Below the pieces are notes generated by a model, which made no database searches, was not told where the DNA came from, and saw nothing but the letters and a program-made list of their open reading frames with translations. Positions 58,334 through 64,000 of a stretch of DNA of 64,000 nucleotides are shown one piece after another. The translations under genes were made by a program, and so were the position numbers. Position 1 is the first letter of the stretch. Each line of letters starts with the position of its first letter. The DNA lies in NCBI GenBank assembly GCA_018268375.1, contig JAFDWS010000004.1, forward strand, positions 1 through 64,000, read 5' to 3'. This DNA comes from Armatimonadota bacterium (GTDB lineage: Bacteria > Armatimonadota > Fimbriimonadia > Fimbriimonadales > Fimbriimonadaceae).

Positions 58334-59178
58334 ACTTTCACTCGAACAGCCTTGCCCGCACACTGGAGTTGCGTGCCCGTTCCCGCCGCATCGACCTTGA
58401 GGTAGGCACTCAGAAGAAAGCCCATGGTTGGGCTCTCAGCGGTCCGAACGACATGCCCGACCGTCTCCTCCCCAACTGTTACCGGGGCGCCCGGCTCCAC
58501 GACCTCTAAACCTTCAAGCACTCTCCAGGCCCGGTTCGTGTGGCCACGGCTATGGAGCCGCATGAGGACTTCTTGACCGGTGTAGCATCCCTTTTCGTAG
58601 CTGACGTGCTCAGAGTCGAACGGTGGTGGAAACTCCGCCGGGAAGGCTCTTGCGTCGATGTCCACATTGGGCAAAGGCACTCCCTCCTCTAAACTCCTCA
58701 CCAGGACCGTGCTCCAGCCGGCCGCAGGCATGTCAGGCTCGCCCGATAGGACGTCGAAGCCCTCTCCGCCGAGTCTCGGCGATGGGACGGCTTCACAGCC
58801 GACAACCGCTTTCTCAGCCAGGGGGCCCTGCACCGTGCAAGCGATGGGGCCGAGTTCCTCAAGCACGACGTCCTCAAGGATCACAAACCTCTCGACACGG
58901 TCTCGCAGAACGCTTCCTGCGTCCGTTACGAGCAGGAGTTCTTCGTTACGGGCCCAGATTCGCACGACGCCTTCAATCTGGCCGGTTGGCTTCACCACGC
59001 AGGCATCCAGCCACGGCATCTTGGCAACGAGCCGCACGTCGTTTGTGACTTGGCCCTGCAGCCATTCCGCGGCGTCAGCCCCCCGCAACGTGAATGCCTC
59101 CAGTCCTGGCCAGTAGATCTTTGCGGCAGAGTTGCGGAGTTCGTTGTATCCTTCCAAGTCCGGCATGGCCAAGGCCAT
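58330..59178 (-). CDS. ygfZ: YgfZ/GcvT-like folate-binding Fe-S repair protein
   Basis: 282 residues from ATG 59178 (ATG 59166 possible). GcvT-type barrel fold with the diagnostic KGCYTGQEVLMRLHSRGHTNRAW, which includes the conserved Cys. E. coli YgfZ helps Fe-S enzymes such as MiaB and uses tetrahydrofolate. Start codons of this gene and the DUF2993-like gene are about 25-35 bases apart without a visible -10. Confidence 0.92.
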   Translation of the reverse strand: MALAMPDLEGYNELRNSAAKIYWPGLEAFTLRGADAAEWLQGQVTNDVRLVAKMPWLDACVVKPTGQIEGVVRIWARNEELLLVTDAGSVLRDRVERFVILEDVVLEELGPIACTVQGPLAEKAVVGCEAVPSPRLGGEGFDVLSGEPDMPAAGWSTVLVRSLEEGVPLPNVDIDARAFPAEFPPPFDSEHVSYEKGCYTGQEVLMRLHSRGHTNRAWRVLEGLEVVEPGAPVTVGEETVGHVVRTAESPTMGFLLSAYLKVDAAGTGTQLQCAGKAVRVKV

Positions 59179-59201
59179 TGTGCCGCCCGCCTGAGTTGAT
59201 C

Positions 59202-60098
59202 ATGGGTCCGTTGCTCGCACTCGCCGCCTTTGGAGCCGCCATCGGTCTTGGCGACCGCGAAATCCACGTTTTCGAACGCGCCGCCGCGAAGGAGATCAAG
59301 GGCAAGCTTCAGGGGCCCGACGCTCAAGTCAGGGTGCAGGTCGTGCCCGACCCGATTGGAGTCCTCTGGGGAGCCCTGGACTCAGCAACGATCGAAGCTC
59401 GCGACTTCAGCGTCGACGGACTTCCCCTCTTCACCGAGCCCGATCGATCGAAGGCGGGCCGCTGCGGCAAGCTCGTGATCGATCTCAAGGAGTTCGAGCT
59501 ACGGGGCCTCAAGGTGGCCTCGCTGCACTCGGAGATTCCTGCCTGCCGATATGACCGTAGCTTAGCCTGGAAGAGCAAGACCTTCCGGCTCAGCAAGAGC
59601 GGCACCGGCCGTGGCACCGTCCGCATCCGGGAATCAGACTTGGCCGCCTTCATCCTGCACAAGTACCACGAGATCAAAGAGGTCAAGGTGAAGGTCTACA
59701 ACGGGGTTGTCTGGGTCGAAGGTTACGGAGAGTTCCTCATCGTCAAGTCGAACTTCGTGGTCATTGCAGACCTGAAGGCGCTAGGCACCAAACTTGAGCT
59801 GTCCGACGCCAAGGTCTACTTCGACTGGCGCAAGGCGGACGCCCTCGCCACCAAGACCTTGCTCCAGACCCTCAACCCGGTCGTCGATTTCGACAAGGAT
59901 CTTGGGCTCTACGACGCCGTCACGGTCGACCGCATCAAGTTGGAAGGCGGGATTCTGGAGGCTTCGGGAGTGACAAAGATCCCGACCAAGCCACTTACGG
60001 CCGCCATTTTCGATACTTCCAAAGCGTCCAGAACGCCTCCGGTGCGTCCGTCCACCGGATCTTCTTCCCTGCTTCCTTGGTTCTTGGTTCGTAGCTGA
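59202..60098 (+). CDS. DUF2993/LmeA-like exported lipid-binding protein
   Basis: 298 residues from ATG 59202. A hydrophobic N-terminus (MGPLLALAAFGAAIGLG) may be a weak signal. The body holds DUF2993-like motifs: an amphipathic IHVFERAAAKEIKGKLQGP start, LVIDLKEFELRGLKV, IRESDLAAFILHKY and a late KVYFDWRKADA. LmeA-type proteins bind phospholipids in the envelope. The last 35 codons lie antisense to a glycosyltransferase gene (104 bases), where the sequence turns Ser/Pro-rich; true coding may end earlier. Confidence 0.75.
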   Translation: MGPLLALAAFGAAIGLGDREIHVFERAAAKEIKGKLQGPDAQVRVQVVPDPIGVLWGALDSATIEARDFSVDGLPLFTEPDRSKAGRCGKLVIDLKEFELRGLKVASLHSEIPACRYDRSLAWKSKTFRLSKSGTGRGTVRIRESDLAAFILHKYHEIKEVKVKVYNGVVWVEGYGEFLIVKSNFVVIADLKALGTKLELSDAKVYFDWRKADALATKTLLQTLNPVVDFDKDLGLYDAVTVDRIKLEGGILEASGVTKIPTKPLTAAIFDTSKASRTPPVRPSTGSSSLLPWFLVRS

Positions 60099-60693
60099 TC
60101 GCAACCTCGTGGATCGGCTCCCCGAGCCGGATCGCCTTTGCTGTCACCTCAGGGCAGAACTCGAACCGCTGGCATTGGAGGTCCATCTCTTCGAGGAGGT
60201 CCCGCCGGATCGCCTTGTAGCAAGTCGCTTCGTCCGTGACTCTTCTTCCGAACAGAAGGGCGACCGCCCAGACCAAGAGCTTGTTCACGAGCTTGTTCGG
60301 GAGTGCCATCCCCTTTGGGAAGCCGTGAAGGAAGCGCGTACCGTAGACGACCCCGTATTGGCCCCTCACAATCGGCTCGACCAACTTAGCCAGCTCCTCG
60401 GGAGCGTATTCCAGATCGGCGTCTTGAATAACGACGACCTTGCCGATGGCGTAGGGCAAGCCCTTGCGAATCGAGGCACCCTTGCCGATCGAGGCTTCGT
60501 TACGAAGCACCACGACCTCGCCGGCGAGATCCGCCAGGATCGTCGGGGTCTTGTCCGTGCTTCCGTCATCGATAACGATGACTTGCTTCGACACAGGAAC
60601 AGCCATCACGCGCTCGACGACTTCTCGGATCGTGTTCTCCTCGTTTTTTGCCGGGACAAGGATGGTGACGTCGGGCGTGCCGGTGTCAGGCAT
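59995..60693 (-). CDS. Family 2 glycosyltransferase (dolichyl-phosphate-mannose synthase-like)
   Basis: 232 residues from ATG 60693; ATG 60705 would add four. GT-A features: VTILVPAKNEENTIREVVERV, VIDDGSTD, a DADLEYAPEEL metal-binding DxD region, and RFLHGFPKG. A hydrophobic stretch (about 135-155; LVNKLLVWAVALLFG) is a membrane anchor of DPM1-type enzymes. Likely transfers a sugar to a polyprenyl carrier. Its 3' end overlaps the opposite gene. Divergent from the dihydroorotase-like gene. Confidence 0.9.
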   Translation of the reverse strand: MPDTGTPDVTILVPAKNEENTIREVVERVMAVPVSKQVIVIDDGSTDKTPTILADLAGEVVVLRNEASIGKGASIRKGLPYAIGKVVVIQDADLEYAPEELAKLVEPIVRGQYGVVYGTRFLHGFPKGMALPNKLVNKLLVWAVALLFGRRVTDEATCYKAIRRDLLEEMDLQCQRFEFCPEVTAKAIRLGEPIHEVAISYEPRTKEAGKKIRWTDAPEAFWTLWKYRKWRP

Positions 60694-60705
60694 GGACAGG
60701 CGCAT

Positions 60706-60711
60706 AGGATA
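60706..60711 (-). promoter_or_regulatory. -10 hexamer TATCCT before the family 2 glycosyltransferase
   Basis: CGG TATCCT on the minus strand abuts ATG 60705 and lies 12 bases before ATG 60693. If real it favours the later start. Confidence 0.4.
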
Positions 60712-60736
60712 CCGGTGATCGTGGCTGGTAGCGCAG

Positions 60737-60742
60737 TACACT
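60737..60742 (+). promoter_or_regulatory. -10-like hexamer 10 bases before the dihydroorotase-like gene
   Basis: TACACT then CGGTTCGACC and GTG 60753. Confidence 0.4.
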
Positions 60743-60752
60743 CGGTTCGACC

Positions 60753-62081
60753 GTGTACGACCTCGTCCTGAAGGGTGGAACCGTCGCCACCGCAACGCGA
60801 ACCGAAGTGAGCGATGTCGGAATCGTTGAGGGCCGAATCGCGGCGCTCGGGAGCATTCGGCCCGATGAGGCGGGCGAGGTCGTGGACGTAACGGGCCTCC
60901 ATATTCTCCCTGGCGTGATCGACAGCCAAGTCCACTTTAGAGAGCCTGGTCTGACGCACAAGGAGGACCTCGAGTCCGGTTCCCGCGCGGCAGTCATGGG
61001 CGGCGTCACCTCATTCTTCGACGAGCCGAACGTTGAGCCGACGACGACGACCCGCGCAGCGCTTGAAGACAAGATCGATGTCGCCCGCGGCCGGATCTGG
61101 TGCAACGCGGCTTTCTGGGTCGGCGCATCAAACGACAACCTGGATGAACTTGCCGAACTTGAGATGTTGCCTGGCACACCAGGCGTCGGAGAAGTCTTTA
61201 TGGGCAGTTCGACCGGCCCACTGCTTGTGGCGGACGATGCGTCGCTGCTCAAAGTCCTCCAGAACGGCACGCGACCGGTGGCGATCCATGCCGAGGATGA
61301 GTTTCGGTTACGCGAGCGCAAGGCCCTCCTCTCAGAACACCCCCATGTCCGAGAGCATCCCAATCTGCGCGACGTCGAGTCCTCCCGTCTAGCGACCGAG
61401 CGCGTTCTTCGTCTGAGCCGCCAAACAGGGAGGCGAGTCCACGTTCTTCATGTCTCGACAGCCGATGAGTTGCCCCTGCTGGCAAGGGCTAAGGAAGAGG
61501 GGCTCGGGACGACGTGCGAAGTCACGCCCCAGCACCTGTCGTTCACCGATGCCGACTACGAGAGCCTGGGGACGAAGATCCAGATGAACACCCCGATCCG
61601 CGACGCCACTCATCAAGCGTCACTTTGGAACGCGGTCAGAACCGGGCTGTTCGATGTCCTTGGGAGCGACCACGCCCCTCACACCAATGAGGAGAAGAGC
61701 CGACCTTATCCGGGTTCGCCGAGCGGGATTCCAGGTGTGCAAACGATGTTGCCCGTCATGCTCGACTGGGTCACAAAGGGTGCCTTGACGCTTTCCCGTT
61801 TGATCGAGATGACATCTCGAAACCCGGCTCGGATTTTCGGGGTGAGAGACCGGGGTTCGATCACGGTTGGACACTGGGCCGACATAGCGGTCGTCGACCT
61901 CGGCGCAACCTTTGAAGTCACTCAACGGTGGCTCCAATCCAAGTGCGCCTGGTCTCCGTTCGAGGGGCGCACTTTGCACGGCAAGCCAATCCACACGCTC
62001 GTGAATGGTAGCTTCGCGGTCCGAGACGGGCAACTGCTGGAGAGCGGCCTTGGTCGAATCGTCGATTTTGACTGGAAGTGA
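60753..62081 (+). CDS. Dihydroorotase-like amidohydrolase with altered metal ligands
   Basis: 442 residues from GTG 60753. Cyclic-amidohydrolase fold like the dihydroorotase subgroup with VIDSQVHFREPGLTHKED: the first metal His of HxH is Gln59 (H61 stays). In the EVFMGSSTGPLLVADD segment, where the metal-bridging carboxylated Lys is expected, residue 147 is Glu. Later ligands are present (AIHAE, HVLHVST, GSDHAPHT). The C-terminal CAWSPFEGRTLHGKP is shared with that subgroup. Probably pyrimidine synthesis or a related ring hydrolysis; one metal site may be remodelled. Allantoinase is an alternative. Confidence 0.85.
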   Translation: MYDLVLKGGTVATATRTEVSDVGIVEGRIAALGSIRPDEAGEVVDVTGLHILPGVIDSQVHFREPGLTHKEDLESGSRAAVMGGVTSFFDEPNVEPTTTTRAALEDKIDVARGRIWCNAAFWVGASNDNLDELAELEMLPGTPGVGEVFMGSSTGPLLVADDASLLKVLQNGTRPVAIHAEDEFRLRERKALLSEHPHVREHPNLRDVESSRLATERVLRLSRQTGRRVHVLHVSTADELPLLARAKEEGLGTTCEVTPQHLSFTDADYESLGTKIQMNTPIRDATHQASLWNAVRTGLFDVLGSDHAPHTNEEKSRPYPGSPSGIPGVQTMLPVMLDWVTKGALTLSRLIEMTSRNPARIFGVRDRGSITVGHWADIAVVDLGATFEVTQRWLQSKCAWSPFEGRTLHGKPIHTLVNGSFAVRDGQLLESGLGRIVDFDWK

Positions 62082-62083
62082 GC

Positions 62084-62890
62084 CTAGCGCTCACCTCTTA
62101 GGATGCGTTGGCGGACACGCTGGATCTCTTTCTGCAGTTCAGGCCCAGCCAAGGCTTCCTGCTCCGCCATATAGGGAAAAGCCGCGCGGCCCATCACGAG
62201 CAGGTCGCGCTCGGCCATCTTCCTCACGATCGGGTTAGGATCGAGGAGGAGCGTGCACTGACAAATAGGCCGAACGCCGGGCTGGACCGTGTCCTTCTCA
62301 ACGATGTCCTGGACAACCCACTTCCCAACTTGTGTGCTCACGAAGGTCACTGTGACGACGAGAGCTCCCTTGTCGCCCGACCTCTCGACCACCGGAGCTT
62401 TGGCCACAGCGACGATCCTGTCCCCGTCCTTCTGTCCTGACGTGCGGTCGTACTCGTAGAGGAACTGGAAGAAGCCGTCTTGGCTGAACTCGCTTGAGGC
62501 CCGCGCGTAAGCCAGCGCGACTTCGCGCGCGGCCGAGACGCCGCTGGCAGACACCTTCTGGGCAAGGAAGTCCTTTCTCAGCGCCTCACGCTTGGTGAAG
62601 ACGTGAACGGTGCAGGCACGATCGACCATGAAAACGTTCCGCTGTGCCATCGGCTTTGGGCCCGCTACGATGACTGGGTACTCGCGGTAGCGAAGCGAGT
62701 GGAACGTCAAGGGCACAAGTCTGAGCATGCACGCATCGTCAATCGGCAACGGGTTGACGATTTGGCCGCCTTGTTCGAGGTGCTTCGACATCCACTCGAT
62801 GACGAGTTGGTTGTTGCGCTTCGCGCTGACGTTCTCTTGTGGCATCGCTAGGCTTCCTGCAAGGGCGATCGTAAGAATGGCGAGGTTCAT
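62084..62890 (-). CDS. Exported protein of unknown function
   Basis: 268 residues from ATG 62890 (GAAAGG just upstream), starting a signal peptide MNLAILTIALAGSLAMPQ. The mature protein has mixed alpha/beta composition, with segments NQLVIEWMSKHLEQGGQIVN, VALAYARASSEFSQDGFFQFLYEYD and a C-terminal helical stretch resembling a HEAT-type repeat (DPNPIVRKMAERDLLVMGRAAFPYM). Family not recognised. It ends two bases from the dihydroorotase stop. Confidence 0.72.
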   Translation of the reverse strand: MNLAILTIALAGSLAMPQENVSAKRNNQLVIEWMSKHLEQGGQIVNPLPIDDACMLRLVPLTFHSLRYREYPVIVAGPKPMAQRNVFMVDRACTVHVFTKREALRKDFLAQKVSASGVSAAREVALAYARASSEFSQDGFFQFLYEYDRTSGQKDGDRIVAVAKAPVVERSGDKGALVVTVTFVSTQVGKWVVQDIVEKDTVQPGVRPICQCTLLLDPNPIVRKMAERDLLVMGRAAFPYMAEQEALAGPELQKEIQRVRQRILRGER

Positions 62891-62905
62891 ACCTTTCTGA
62901 CGTTT

Positions 62906-62911
62906 AGGATA
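62906..62911 (-). promoter_or_regulatory. -10 hexamer TATCCT for the 62084-62890 gene
   Basis: Fifteen bases before ATG 62890 with GAAAGG between, so a short leader with ribosome-binding site. Confidence 0.4.
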
Positions 62912-62957
62912 GCGCGACCGCTGTAGGTTCGGGCCTGCGACGAGTGGCGGCAACCTG

Positions 62958-62963
62958 TACACT
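62958..62963 (+). promoter_or_regulatory. -10-like hexamer 7 bases before the saccharopine-dehydrogenase-like gene
   Basis: TACACT, GCTGGCC, ATG 62971. Confidence 0.45.
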
Positions 62964-62970
62964 GCTGGCC

Positions 62971-64000
62971 ATGAACATTGTTGTGGTCGGTGCCGGCCGC
63001 CAGGGCCCGGCGGCTGCATATGACCTTGCGACGCGGCAACCAGGGTCGAGGGTCACGGTCGCCGATTACGACCTGCAGGTGGCGCAGAAAACAGCACAAA
63101 ACTTGAATTCACTCCAAAGCACGACCGAAGTTTTGGCGGCAGAGGTCGACGCGACGGACACCGGCCGTCTCGCCTCTTTCTTGACAGGCTACGATCTCGC
63201 TGTCGCGGCTGCTCCCTACCGGATCAACCCCAACATCTGCCATGCGGGGATTGAGGCGGGGTGCCACGTTGCGGACATGGGGGTCGACACTCCGGATGCT
63301 CGAGCGATCCACGCAAAATCCGAAAGGGCCAAGGAACAGGGGATTTGCATCGTCACCGACTGCGGCATCGCTCCGGGCTCGGTCAACATCCTCGCCATGG
63401 CGCTCCTGCAGCGCCAACCGGACACAACCAGCGTGCGACTCTATTGCGGAGGGCTGCCCACCCATGCCGGCCCACCTTTCTTCCATAAGGTCGAGTTCAG
63501 CGTCGAGAGTTTGTTAGGCGAGTATGTTGACGAAGTCGACTCGCTACGCAATGGACAGATTGTGCGATCGCAGCCGCTTGAAGACCTTGAGACGCTCGAG
63601 TTCGCTGGGGTCGGAATCTTGGAAGCGGCGACGACCTCGGGCGGCACAGGCACAGCCCCTTACGCCCTCCAGGGCCAGCTCGACACCTACGAGTACAAGA
63701 CCCTGCGGTACCCGGGCCATTGGAGCGCCATGCGCTTCCTGCGCGACGCCGGGTTCTGGGAAGGCGAGGCGCTCAAGACCACGTTGGAAATCATGGAGCG
63801 GCATATGGTCGATCCCGCTGCCAAGGACATCGTCGTCGCGCGCGTGGAAGCGTCAGGCCCGTCTGGCACGTCAGGCTATGACCTGATCGACCGCCACGAC
63901 CCGGGCACCGGCTTCACCGCGATGCAACGGACGACAGGATTTTCGACTGCGATCGTTGCCGCCCAAATCCTTTATGGCTCCATCGAGCCCGGCTGCAAAG
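62971..64000 (+). CDS. Saccharopine dehydrogenase/lysine 6-dehydrogenase-like protein, cut by window end
   Basis: 343 residues visible, no stop before the edge. Opens with a Rossmann motif MNIVVVGAGRQGPAAAYDLA and an acidic VADYD at the end of strand 2, typical for NAD(P). The middle has CHVADMGVDTP, TDCGIAPGSVNILAMAL and GGLP, as in lysine 6-dehydrogenase and related saccharopine-dehydrogenase-fold enzymes. EYKTLRYPGHW is a further family feature. The likely reaction is oxidation of an amino group of lysine or a relative, but substrate is inference. Confidence 0.88.
   Translation, partial: MNIVVVGAGRQGPAAAYDLATRQPGSRVTVADYDLQVAQKTAQNLNSLQSTTEVLAAEVDATDTGRLASFLTGYDLAVAAAPYRINPNICHAGIEAGCHVADMGVDTPDARAIHAKSERAKEQGICIVTDCGIAPGSVNILAMALLQRQPDTTSVRLYCGGLPTHAGPPFFHKVEFSVESLLGEYVDEVDSLRNGQIVRSQPLEDLETLEFAGVGILEAATTSGGTGTAPYALQGQLDTYEYKTLRYPGHWSAMRFLRDAGFWEGEALKTTLEIMERHMVDPAAKDIVVARVEASGPSGTSGYDLIDRHDPGTGFTAMQRTTGFSTAIVAAQILYGSIEPGCK

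Noticed and set aside
1..64000. CRISPR arrays, tRNA/rRNA genes, insertion sequences, prophage
   Set aside because: No regularly spaced repeats, no cloverleaf-like sequence in the short intergenic gaps, and no transposase, integrase or phage structural protein was found by reading the frames.

Overview
The window reads as chromosomal DNA of a GC-rich bacterium, most likely an Armatimonadota (Fimbriimonadia-like) lineage. Evidence: two prepilin-type secreted proteins whose N-terminal helix runs into AAILFPVF and an AKEAAKQ motif, with H-X9-D near the C-terminus (typical of Armatimonadota, Planctomycetota and relatives); a PEP-CTERM protein; a GVYG-repeat exported protein; and an otherwise ordinary set of bacterial housekeeping genes. 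No phage, transposon, CRISPR array, tRNA or rRNA was seen. The content is mainly core genome plus lineage-specific secreted and regulatory genes.

Layout. 1-3.2 kb: the last codons of rplL with its terminator, two pseudopilins, a lipoprotein and a PilZ (c-di-GMP receptor) gene. 3.2-8 kb (minus): infB and a cytosolic sensor kinase/OmpR-type regulator pair. 8-17 kb: a probably highly expressed secreted protein, guaB, a VanW-glycosyltransferase fusion, an exported tandem truncated haemoglobin, two small exported proteins, a polysaccharide deacetylase and a carbonic-anhydrase-like protein. 17-23.5 kb: amidase, the hom/trans-sulfuration operon, a YHS lipoprotein, an aminotransferase and rpmB. 23.5-34.7 kb: an Eis-like acetyltransferase with an Lrp regulator, rqcH, PAP2 phosphatase, accD-accA, yjbQ, HAD phosphatase, leuB, ltrA and trmFO. 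34.7-40.6 kb: a membrane GGDEF/HD-GYP enzyme, methyltransferase, DinB-like protein, aat and a PilB/GspE-type ATPase. 40.7-49.2 kb: GVYG-repeat protein, PEP-CTERM protein, double-HTH regulator, CBM9-like protein, a VOC-deacetylase-glycosyltransferase operon and an M14 carboxypeptidase. 49.3-58.3 kb: mrp-ispG, an ECF sigma factor, a DUF4446-sigma-anti-sigma operon, lepB-nudix, purF and a TMEM14-like protein. 58.3-64 kb: ygfZ, a DUF2993-like protein, a family 2 glycosyltransferase, a dihydroorotase-like amidohydrolase, an unknown exported protein and a saccharopine-dehydrogenase-like gene cut by the window end.

Two architectural signals run through the window. First, at more than twenty genes a -10-like hexamer (TAnnnT or CAnnnT, often preceded by GG) lies only 4-11 bases before the start codon, without a Shine-Dalgarno sequence. 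This points to widespread leaderless transcription. Second, gene orientation flips almost gene by gene. Eight convergent pairs share exactly a 4-base stop overlap (CTAG, CTAA, TTAG or TTAA), and two pairs overlap antisense by more than 100 bases. Hairpin terminators are seen mainly where convergent genes are spaced apart.

Functional links (inference): the pseudopilins, PilB/GspE-like ATPase, PilZ protein and GGDEF/HD-GYP enzyme fit c-di-GMP-controlled surface structures. hom, the PLP enzyme, leuB and the aminotransferase serve amino-acid synthesis. accA/accD, guaB, purF, ispG, infB, rpmB, trmFO and aat are housekeeping genes.
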